Below the pieces are notes generated by a model. The model was not told the origin of the DNA, did not search any database, and saw only the letters and a program-made list of their open reading frames with translations. The translations under genes were made by a program, and so were the position numbers. Source: Blepharisma stoltei (taxonomy: Eukaryota; Ciliophora; Heterotrichea; Heterotrichida; Blepharismidae). From it: 64,000 bases of DNA. This document shows, in pieces, positions 34,056 to 43,379 of the stretch (positions are counted from its first letter, which is position 1; each line of letters opens with the position of its first letter). The stretch spans positions 496,001 to 560,000 of the forward strand of contig CAJZBQ010000048.1 of assembly GCA_914767885.1 (NCBI GenBank), in the 5' to 3' direction.

Positions 34056-35130
34056 GAAGTCGCTTTTTATTAAGGTTTAATAAGATGTGGCCATTTTTTA
34101 GCAAAATGATGTCACCAATTATTTTGGCTAAAATTGAATTATGCAAGGCTAAAGAAATATAAGCAAATTTCAAAATACTGAAAAAGATTATAAGTAAAAA
34201 TTAAATATTCAAAATTTTCAATAAAAAATTTTAAAGATTAGTCCCGAGGTGATTTTTATAAATAATTATCGAATTGCTGGGGCTCTGAAAAAGAATTTGA
34301 TACGAGAATTTATTATTTATTAAAAATTATTGCATTTTTATTTTATTCCATTAGCATGCTTGAAAGCTATTGAGATAAGAAAGATATATTGATTTTGCCT
34401 ATATATTTACTAATTTATATTCAGAGAAAACTCATCATTTATAAATATTTTCGCAAAAAAGAATATTATTTAAAAGCGCCGCTTGAGAATGCATTCTGGA
34501 TGAAAAGATAATTAAATTAAAATTAAAATAAATTTTCAAAATCATTATAGTTCAAGCCTTATTTTGTCTCAGCCATATTTAGCTAGTAAAACAAGCTCCG
34601 CAAATGCAAAAGATTTTGCAGCAACTATATTTGCTACTTGACCAACATAATTAATTAAGAGAAATCTTAACTGCTTCAGGACCAGCTAAAAAGCCTGACT
34701 TAAAGCAAGGATTCTCTATAGAGACAATTTAAGACAAATGTATAGCATAAATCATTATAATTTGATATATCTGAAATATAAATCATATTGTATCCTTTAA
34801 ACTACAATTATTTATTACTTGATTAAAAACTATTAATAATCATATGAATCTCTAGCTTTAGTCGAAATTATAAGTTTAATTTTATTCAAAGCTAAACTCT
34901 TAGTTGCAAATTGAAACCTTTTATCAATCTTTCTTTTATTTTGGCATATTTTTACTTATTGATTTTGTTTTTCAAACTTAAAAAGTTACTTTCTGCAGCA
35001 GGGATGTTTAAATCTTTTTTTGCTAACAGATTCCAATCAGATTGATAAGGGCAGGAACATATTGAGCCCAGCCATTATGAAGAATTGATCAAAAATTGGT
35101 ATAAATAGAAAAATGAAATACTAAAACATA
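34056..35130. other. Intergenic, nothing seen
   Basis: About 1.1 kb of AT-rich DNA between the oxidase start and the tRNA gene. No coding or repeat signal recognised. Confidence 0.4.
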
Positions 35131-35203
35131 GCCCGTCTAGCTCAGTCGGTAGAGCGCCAGCCTTTTAAGCTGGTGGTCGGGGGTTCGAGCCCCCCGGTGG
35201 GCG
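35131..35203 (+). tRNA. tRNA-Lys (anticodon TTT)
   Basis: 73 nt. Acceptor GCCCGTC/GGTGGGC; D arm TAGCTCAGTCGGTAGAGC; anticodon stem CCAGC/GCTGG with loop CTTTTAA giving TTT at 34-36; T arm GGGGGTTCGAGCCCCC; discriminator G. No intron. Followed at once by a T-run suited to RNA polymerase III termination. The internal A and B boxes are standard. Confidence 0.97.
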
Positions 35204-35209
35204 TTTTTT
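35204..35209 (+). terminator. Pol III T-run terminator of tRNA-Lys
   Basis: TTTTTT directly after the discriminator base. Confidence 0.7.
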
Positions 35210-35414
35210 ATGCTTTCCTCCTAATTCACTCAAATGCTTACTTTCTAGCTAATTTTTCATTCAGAACTTTATTTCTTTGAATTTTAAAAAATACTTATTA
35301 TCATTCAATATCTTGAAATTGCTTAAATTATCACAAAAAATTAATTTTTTGAAAAATCAGGCAGGATTATTTTATCTAAAAGACAAAATGATTAATAATT
35401 ATACAAAAATTAAA

Positions 35415-37269
35415 TTAAAAACAGGTTCTAAGATATAAGTAATAGTAAAGGCAGTGCAATACTTCTAAAAATACCATTGAATTTCCTTGTCTCAATTTAA
35501 AGTCTAGCACATAGCTATCCTCGTATTTATATATGTTTAAGCTCATTTTCACTCTGTTTTCTGGAAAAACTGTCCGCAAATGAAGATTTAGATTGTTTAG
35601 GCATCTTCACTCAAGCCCTGAGTCTTTAAAAGAACTAAGCATGCTAACCATAAAGTGATTCGGGTCTAAATTAGACCGAAACCCATACACTCAGTTTGAA
35701 GGAGGCTCAAAATCAGATTTTTGCTCTAAAAAATCGTTTCTCGACGACGATCTTGAAGAAACCTCTGTGCTTACATTAGAATTTCTTTGAAATAAAGGGA
35801 CTCCGATATCATCCCCAAGAGGTTTTATTCTGCTTTTGGCTTGATCTAATAACAAATAATAGCATACAGTAAAATCATTATTGGTCTTATTCATAATCCC
35901 TTGGCGAATTTCTTCAATTTTTTCAGTTTCAACTTCAATAAGTTTTAAGCATTCCTTAAAAAGTTCTTCATCTATCGTATTAATATAATTATATTCAGCT
36001 TTTGACTCAAAGTCTATAAAAGACCCTTTTCGCCTTACTTTTACAGGAAGATTTGCTTGGAATCATGGATGATGCTTTATTTGGTTTATTGTGATCCTTG
36101 CAATCGGGTCCGGGTTCAACATCCTCGATATCAGATCTTTGGCGAATTCAGAAACACTGTAAGTTAGTTAAATTGTTAAACTGGCCATAAGTGTTCGCAC
36201 ACTAGCCTTTACCCCGTCTCGGCTCCAAGCGGGAAATTCCTCTTCCTATTGCTTACTTGGTTTTCCTGTCTGAACCACTAGAGCCCAAGGGTTAGCCCAC
36301 CTGGGTTCTTCGCTCGCGTCTGAGCGCTCCGCTAGTCCCGACAGAGAAGGACTAGGTGGTAGGACAAAACCCCAGCCTGGGCTGGGCAAACCTACGGAGG
36401 AGAAATAAAACTTCACCCGGGGAGGACAAGAGACTCCTTCTCCATGCCCTACTAGACCCCAGCCCGTCTTATTTCGGTCGAATGGATTTGTGTGGAGCCC
36501 TGCCTTGCCCAAAGTGGGTGAGACGCCCCGGAGCTCAACTCCGTCATACGTCACCATTTTATTTCTTTAAAACACTGTAAGGAATCACAAAATTCGCACT
36601 TCTAATCTTAGTAAAAAGGGAAGGTAAATTGTTATCATCAAATGGCAGAAAACCTGCAAGAAGTGTATACAAGACCACCCCGATGCTCCACACGTCGACT
36701 TCTGGGCCACTATAATTCTGTCCTGCTAATATCTCAGGAGCTGCATAGTTCGGAGATCCACAGCAGGTCTTCAAAAAATCTCCATCTGGCATGATATTAG
36801 AAAGGCCGAAATCTGCAAGTTTTATATTACCGAACTCATCAAGAAGAAGATTTTCAGGCTTAATGTCACGATGTGTCAGTCTCATATTGTGAACATATTC
36901 GATACCTGATAAAATTTGCTGAATGTAAATACGGGTCTGGTCTTCTGATATTTTTCCATTTCGGTCGAGATGAGTGTAAAGTTCTCCGCCTGGGAGATAT
37001 TCTAAAACAAGAGCAAGGTTAGAAGGGGTGTCTATGACTTCGTAAAGCTTTATTATATGTGGATGCCGAAATAGCTTAAGTGCTTTAATTTCACGCTTGA
37101 CTTTGGAAATTACACGCTTTTCTGAAATTGTTCGCTTTTTAAGGATTTTTATAGCTACTTTTGTGGATGTTGCGAGATGTTCAGCAACTAAATTAAAATT
37201 ACGCTTTACTTGGCCAAAAGTGCCGCTCCCGAGAGGACTTAGAATCCGATAATTTGCAAGACCTGACAT
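35415..37269 (-). CDS. SNF1/AMPK-family protein kinase alpha subunit
   Basis: 478 aa after removing a retroposon-like insert. Kinase domain residues ~8-260: LGSGTFGQVK, VAIKILKK, HRDIKPENLLLD, DFGLSNIM, activation loop DGDFLKTCCGSPNYAAPEIL (conserved T-loop Thr) and VDVWSIGVVLYTLLAGFLPFDD. The C-terminus KMSLNIYKYEDSYVLDFKL...FLEVLHCL is KA1-like. Several Trp are TGA, including HHPWF, SNWVYGF and LEWRC. The gene is expected to sense energy stress and be activated by T-loop phosphorylation. TAA at 35415-35417. Confidence 0.9.
36160..36577. mobile_element. Retroposon-like insert with 12-bp TSD in AMPK kinase
   Basis: AAACACTGTAAG at 36152-36163 and again at 36570-36581. Between them lies GC-richer DNA whose minus strand begins AAAGAAATAAAATGGTGACG and ends in a TTAACTAAC tail. 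Excision between the TAs gives VIPYSVSEFAKDLISRML. Shares head and internal blocks (GAAGTTTTATTTCTCC, TCCTACCAC) with 37421-37854. Confidence 0.85.
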
Positions 37270-37420
37270 AAATAAATTGATGACGTGATTATTTTAGTAT
37301 GGTTAAAGGTTATTTTCTTCAACTTATGTGATAGATTTAAATTTTAATAAATCAAAAGGTAAAATTACGTCATAAGTTTTTAAAGGTTGGTCTATATGCA
37401 GGATTTTTTTGATGAATTAG

Positions 37421-37854
37421 TTAAGTTAAGTTAGTTTTGTAAGGCCATGAGCGGCTGAGCCACTGACCTCAACACCTCAGCTCGAAAGACGACTCCCGGT
37501 CGGGTTCTGATGTCGCCATACTCCCAGGCCAGACGCCATCTTGATTTCTGGTCAAAACCACCTGTCCAAGGGATCAGCTCCTTTGGGCAGAGCCACTTCT
37601 GTCTGAGTGCCCCGATGGTCCCGATGAAGGAAGACCATGTGGTAGGAAAAAATCTGTCGAGCCCGTCTGGCAGGGACAGGGAAAACCTTCGGGGGAGAAA
37701 TAAAACTTCCTTTTCGGCACGGCTTCCCCACAACTGAAGGCCTACTTAGGACAGGAATGAGACCTGTATCTTCAGCTTCATCAGCAATGGGTCCTATGTT
37801 CCATAGGAGGTGAGCCTCGGAGTCCAATTTCCGTCAACGTCACCATTTTATTTC
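37421..37854 (-). mobile_element. Retroposon-like element with 13-bp TSD, intergenic
   Basis: TTTGATGAATTAG at 37408-37420 and 37855-37867 flanks the element. On the minus strand it starts AAAGAAATAAAATGGTGACG and ends CTAACTTAACTTAA, a short tandem tail. Same family as 36160-36577. Size, tail and TSD fit a SINE-like retroposon; no ORF is credible. Confidence 0.8.
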
Positions 37855-37884
37855 TTTGATGAATTAGGAATTAAAATATTTATT

Positions 37885-38180
37885 TACTTTCCCCCCTCCG
37901 TGAGTGAACAAAAAATTTTGTTCGTTCACGGGAGGTTTTTTTTTAGTAAATTTCGCAGTAAATTTTATTTTTTCGAAATTTAAAAAAAATCTCAAAAATT
38001 GGAAAATTTATTTAATTTATAAATTTTATTTTTTAAAATGAATTTGTTTAAAATTTCAACAGAATTAGCCTGAGATTCATTAAAATAATTGTCACTTATA
38101 TATCAAATTTTTTGTTCACTCACTGAGGGTGGGGTTTTGTGATTTTTCCAATGGTTTTGTTCGCTAACGGAGGAGGGAGC
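37885..38180. mobile_element. Class alpha MITE, intergenic, decayed
   Basis: About 296 bp. Four diverged cores are recognisable, head-to-head at left and direct pair at right. The flanks TTA and CTA no longer match, as expected without coding constraint. Confidence 0.8.
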
Positions 38181-38615
38181 TAGTGAAAATAGCGGAAATA
38201 AATGATCTGAAAATTTGTGAGAGCATTTTTTGTAAATTCAACTTTCATATTTAAAGGAGATTTTAATGAATAAAAATTATGGAGAATGGATGGAAAAGTG
38301 GATCAAAATTTGGGATTAGAGATAATTATAAATTAAAATTAAAAGAATACTAAGTTTGAATTAAATATTTACTGGAGATTAATCGAATAAATATTATTGA
38401 TATTCAGTCTTAATAAAAGGCAAATATCATACAAAAAATCCATATTTTTATCTTGGGCTACTGAAATCGGAGCTTCGAATCCAAAAGCTTCAAGCCATTA
38501 AATGTTTTTTCTGAGCCTAAATTTATTCTTTTGCATGCATTTCTCATTTCAGCCATTTTAAAAAAAATCACAATTTTTCAATATTCTACTTTAATTATTT
38601 CTTATATCACTGCTA

Positions 38616-40272
38616 TTAATGCATATCAATATCTTCATCAAAGAATTTTGTTTCTTCTTCTTTATCTAGGTCAGCTAGCATATCTCCTACAGAGTCCCAA
38701 GAATTCTCATGAGATTCATGACTTCCTCTTAAAGCGTCCATAAAAGTATATACATTTTTTCCCTGAATACAAAATTTTCCCTTATTTTCTTACTCCCCCC
38801 CTCCGTGAGTGAACAAAACCATTAGAAAAATCGCTATTTTTTGCCCAAAAACCAGCCCTCCGTGAGTGAACAAAAGTTTTTTTTAATAGAAAAATTTTTT
38901 ATGGAAAAAATTTTTAATATATAAATGGTAATTAGTATAATGAAATCTAGAGCTGATTCTATTTATTTTTAAACGAATTGCTCTTTAAAACATAAATTTT
39001 CTAAATTAAATTAATATTTGCTTTCCAATTTTTGCGAATTAGGATTTTTTTAAATTTCGAAAAAAAATATTTTTTATAAAATTTATATTAAATTTTTTTT
39101 AAAAAAAAAAATTAACCCCCCTCCGTGAGTGAACAAAATTTTTTTGTTCACTCACGGAGGGGGGGGGAGTTAAAATTTTTTAAATTTAATACAAATTCCT
39201 ATATCTGCCTATTCTTTTCGCCACAGCAGTGTGGCTCATACAAAATTCCTTCCATATAATCTCTGGATCAATCCCTACAAATCTTTTTGCAAAAGTTGTG
39301 CAAACGATTTTGTCAGGACAAGCTTTCGGCTTTATGTCAGCAAAAGGTCCAAATTTGTTATAATGTTTTTTCGCTTCTGAAAATTGCACTGGGCCACATC
39401 CGTATAGTCTTCTTCCTTCGGAATATGTGATCTCATTAGCAGAAATCGACAGAATTCTTTTCTTTTCAGACCTTTTTTTGCAGTTTTTCTTGTACGCAAG
39501 TGCAAGATTTTCAAGTAGTCTTGTAGCTAAATCTTCTTTATTTCCGGTATTTGCTTGTCGTCTGCGTTTTCTCATATTGGTTTGGTCGTATGGGTCTTCA
39601 ATGCTGAAATTTCTGGCGACTTGTAAATCTTCAGCTGTACTTTAATCTTAATTAATATACACGTTTAACGTCCACTACCAGATTTATTCGACCATAGCTG
39701 TCTTCAAAGCCCCTAAAGGTCTAACTCTCCGCCGCCTGGGTAAGTGGCGCCCTTCTGGAAAATTTCATTCCCTAAGGTAATGAGTTCGGTGGGAAAAACC
39801 ATCCTGCTTTTGCTTAGCTGGGATAATATTGCCAGGGAAACTAAATCTTATAATTATAATTTTCTGCCGGGGCGACCAGAAAATTCGAGCGAAGTCTTAT
39901 TTTAATTATATTTTCAGTTGTATCAATTATAAGATTATGAGGGTCTCCTTTAGAAATTACCCCTGCCATCAGCAAAAGTACATGGCGGAGATGTTTTTGC
40001 ATATCAGTATTTTTTACCTCACCATAGGGAAGCCGACGTGATGGAGTTACTGGGGTTGACGACAGAAGATACGAGAGATAGTCACGATTCTCTTTTGACA
40101 GCAATTTTACAAATTGATTTAAACCCTGGGCTTCTTGATCCATATGGAGATATTGATCATTAGTTGGCTTTCAGGAAAACGCAAGGTCGCAATCATAGAG
40201 GGATGCTGGCTCCTCATCAACAAGAGCTCGTGGTCCATCCTCATTGAGGAAGGAATCAAACATTTCTTCCAT
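38616..40272 (-). CDS. Hypothetical protein with two inserts
   Basis: 342 aa after removing 417-bp and 211-bp inserts. Starts MEEMFDSFLNEDGPRALVDEEPASLYDCDLAFSWKP (Trp is TGA). The middle is helical and basic (PYDQTNMRKRRRQANTGNKEDLATRLLENL). Then a Cys-containing segment (GCGPVQFSEAKKHYNKFGPFADIKPKACPDKIVCTTF), and the tail is acidic (SWDSVGDMLADLDKEEETKFFDEDIDMH). No family recognised. The joins are chosen because they alone keep the frame open. Confidence 0.6.
38783..39199. mobile_element. TA-bounded IES with class alpha MITE inside
   Basis: 417 bp. Removal gives AKRIGRYKGKFCIQGKNVYTFMD. The MITE (38791-39170, TTA-flanked, four cores, direct pair left and hairpin right) fills most of it; about 30 bp on the right lie outside the MITE. 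Confidence 0.8.
39638..39848. mobile_element. GC-richer insert with imperfect flanking repeat
   Basis: 211 bp removed between TAs gives ENYNYTAEDLQVARNFS. Flanks ACTTTAATCTTAAT and ACTAAATCTTATAAT look like an aged target-site duplication. Confidence 0.65.
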
Positions 40273-40726
40273 AATTAGTAAATTATTGTGACATGTAGAG
40301 ACAGAAAAGAAATTTCTATATATTTTGGAGAAGAGCTAAGAAGAGATAAATAAGGGAAAAATAGAAGGATGAGACAAGCTGATTAGGAAGTGATAAGAAG
40401 GGAATTAAAGAAAAATTGGGAGGATCGACTGGTGAATTATTTTTAAATTAAATAAAGTTTATAATATGGATAGAATTTTTTTAGTGATAGCTAGAAGAAG
40501 CCGCTCTACAGGGATTCCCAAAATTTATTTTTTCTAATTAACTTTTATATAAGCTTATTTAGATGGTATTAATCTGCAATATTTTATAGCGATCTAGCTC
40601 TCTAAAATTAATTAACTACATCTAAATCCCTTTTAGCACAGAAAATAAGACTTCTTCAAATTTAGATAACTTTATGAAATTTTTCTGATTAAGAAGCGAA
40701 TTGAGTTATATTAATTTTTCAACTTT
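40273..40726. other. Intergenic, nothing seen
   Basis: AT-rich spacer between the starts and ends of two minus-strand genes. Confidence 0.4.
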
Positions 40727-41685
40727 TTATTCTAAATTCATTGTATTATTTGTATATGTTTTACTGATTTCTTGAAGAGCATTAAGGTAATTTTCCCATC
40801 TCAGGACCATAACCAGTTTATTAGATACTGCTTTTGATTACCTGGTCTACACGTTGCTGCCTCAATCTGTGGGGCTGGCAAGTGCCAGTATATTTTTATT
40901 GTCAAATTGGGGGGGTTAACTTGACAACTGATACTGCCTGAATCAACTCCATAGACCTAGGCGGCAACGTGTAGCCCAGGGCGATCCAAAAGCAAGCCCT
41001 GGCCATACTGAGAGTCATCAGTTGTTGGCATTGCGTCTCTTTTTGGAACTCCTGCTCCTGCCTCCGCATCAAACGTAAAGCTTTCTTCTGAATATTTCAA
41101 TAATATTTCGTCCTCCAGTCTAAAATAAAGCTGAGATTCTGGAGCTGCCAGTCTTCGTTTTTTCCTTCCTTTTCCAGAGTTATTCATCAAATTTACACAT
41201 TTCGACAAGGAGATTATAAAATCATATTGTGCATAAGCTTGCGGAAATTTCTCAATTGCCCAATTAACATCTTCAACCAGCTGATTGTGTAAAACTGGAA
41301 TAAGCTCAATTGGAAGATTCACAATTCTTTCACAAATAAGAAACCCGACTCTGTGGTTATTTGTGATTGAAATGTCGCCTTTGCTGCTAAGATAATTCAT
41401 TAAGTAGCTTGAAATATCGGATGGGGCACTAAGATTCACTATAGTTATGAATCCCAAGATGTTGTCTTCAGGCTTTTCACCATTATCAGCAACCAAAAAT
41501 GTGCCGATTTCTTGATTGCATATAAGATCTGCAAGCTGTGAGATCGGACATCGGTAATCAAAGAGACTGTAGAGGAAATTCCTGATGCAGAGGGAAAATT
41601 CAGGTCTTGGGTCAAGGAAATCGAAATTCACATCCATCATCATTGCATCTGATGATGGCTCAAATGAAATGTTTTCCTCTTCCAT
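40727..41685 (-). CDS. BCCIP: BCCIP/BCP1-family protein
   Basis: 270 aa after removing a 146-bp insert. RVGFLICERIVNLPIELIPVLHNQLVEDVNWA and FDFIISLSK-like blocks match BCP1/BCCIP, a nuclear chaperone for ribosomal protein uL14 and factor in export. An acidic N-terminus and a basic GKGRKKRR patch are typical. The C-terminal exon LVMVLRWENYLNALQEI is joined by the only TA pair that keeps the frame. TAA at 40727-40729. Confidence 0.75.
40826..40971. mobile_element. IES with offset inverted repeat in BCCIP
   Basis: CTACACGTTGCTGCC (40847-40861) has an inverted match near 40958-40974, and weaker inverted similarity continues outward. Of the TA pairs tested, only 40826/40972 keeps the frame. The boundary is a frame argument, not symmetric with the repeat. 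Confidence 0.5.
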
Positions 41686-41960
41686 TTTTAATAGAACTCT
41701 GGATAAAAAATCAATTTAGATGCATTGAAATTCAGGCAGATTTTAGATAATAATAATAATAAATTAAAAATTTTGGGAAGGCTTAAAAAGATATTTTGCA
41801 AATTAAATTTATAAAGCATGAGATGTTAGTAGGGGAGAAATGATAATATATGGCTTTTACATATATTGAATTTTGCTTGAATGCTGTCTCATTAGCAGGA
41901 ATAGGATTTCATCTCTATATCTAAGTAGACTAAAAATTGACTGAAGATATCTTAATTTAA

Positions 41961-43299
41961 TTAATTATCCATATCCTCGTCAATATAAAGCTTCGTATGA
42001 GTAATCATCGGAATACTATTAAAATTCGTTCCCCAAGAAACACTATATGACCCCATTACATCAAAGCATATTTTATCACCTATATCGACTGATGGAAAAT
42101 CATGGTCATAAATCCTATCATCTCCGGAACAAGTAGGACCAAAAAACGTCGAATGAAATTTTGGGGGATTTTCGGGGTCTCCCATATAAATTGGTACTGG
42201 CAAATTATCGTCTGCGTAAGGCAAAAATCTTAAAGTTCCTTCAACTCCGTCAGATAAAATATAATCTATATGAGTTTCTCCATTTATAACTCTGCTTCTT
42301 TTACCTACGACGGTAAAGCAGCTGGAAACAACTGAGGCTGATAAATATTTCCCAGGCTCAGCAATTATTTTTATATTTTTTTCTCTAAAAAACTCAGAAA
42401 TTCCGCGGTTTATATCATTTGCAGCTCTGTCGAAATATTTTTCATTAAAACCTCCTCCTACGTCTAAAATTTCCATAGCAAATCCATAATTTTCTGCAAT
42501 TTTTCAGGCTTCACTTGCTTTTTTGATAGCATGATAGTAAGCTATCGTATTTTTCATGGAATGCCCTACATAAAAGCTGATTCCAACTATATTCATTCCT
42601 AATTCGATTGCGAATTCAAAAATATTATCATATTCGCTTGATAATGCGCCGAATTTTTGGTTATACTGAGATGCTGACTCTTCATCACCAGCTTGGATTC
42701 TTAGTATCATTTTTAGATTTTTCAGTCCAAAATTAGAAATCTTTTGCAATTCTTCAACACAGTCAAAAGTTGTATATAGGGGTTTCCCCTAGATAGCCCT
42801 GTAAGGGCTGTGGAATCCTTTGGTTGGTGGAACCACAAGTGAGTTGGTCAGACCAACTGAAAGATTCCGCCCAGAACCACAGCCCTTACAGGGCTATCTA
42901 GGGGAAAAGCCTATATTTCACACCTAAATTCGAAATCGCTCTAAGGTCTCTTTGAGATTTGAATGGCTGTGCACAAATTACATCAGTTTCAAAATTTACG
43001 TTAGTGTTTTGAGCAAATTCGAGCTCGTTTTTGCTTGCACAATCAAATCCAAGGCCTAAAGATGCCATTCTTAGCATCATTTCTGGGTCAGGGTTGGATT
43101 TTACAGCATAAAATGGTCTAATGAGAGGAAGTTTTTGATGCCACCTTTCTACAAGACTATTTATCTTAGATAAATCATATAAAGCAATGTTATTTTCAAA
43201 TTCTTTTTGCCTCAAAATGGTACTAAAGATTTCCTTTGTTGAAGCCTCGTTTCCTAGTCTAATTTTCCAACCCAAATTATCTCTTACAGTTCGGCGCAT
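41961..43299 (-). CDS. ODC1: Ornithine decarboxylase, copy 1
   Basis: 399 aa after removing a 139-bp IES. PLP-dependent fold III: FYAVKSNPDPEMM (PLP Lys), LGLGFDCASKNE, GISFYVGHSMKN, LDVGGGF, IIAEPGKYL, YILSDGVEGTLRF, FFGPTCSGDD (active-site Cys) and GSYSVSWGTNFN. It decarboxylates ornithine to putrescine. The family motif GPTCDGLD reads GPTCSGDD here, so the Asp next to Cys is Ser. Only 80 bp separate it from copy 2. Confidence 0.9.
42775..42913. mobile_element. Palindromic TATAGG-type IES in ODC1
   Basis: 139 bp. TATAGGGGTTTCCCCTAGATAG at one end and its inverse at the other, then a long hairpin with GCCCTGTAAGGGCTGTGG. Removal gives NLGVKYTTFDCVEELQK. Related to 3709-3878. Confidence 0.9.
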
Positions 43300-43379
43300 T
43301 TTTAGCAGCTATCTCTAATATATTATTGATTTTTCAACAAAAATTATTGTAAAAACTAAATATTTATTAATTGCTGAAA

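Larger units (their letters stand above)
37270..38615. other. Intergenic holding two mobile elements
   Basis: AT-rich spacer with the retroposon-like element at 37421-37854 and a MITE at 37885-38180. No gene seen elsewhere in it. Confidence 0.5.

Noticed and set aside
36246-36557. ORFs on both strands in the AMPK insert
   Set aside because: GC-richer DNA has fewer chance stops; the two strands are equally open and neither is conserved with the related insert at 37421.
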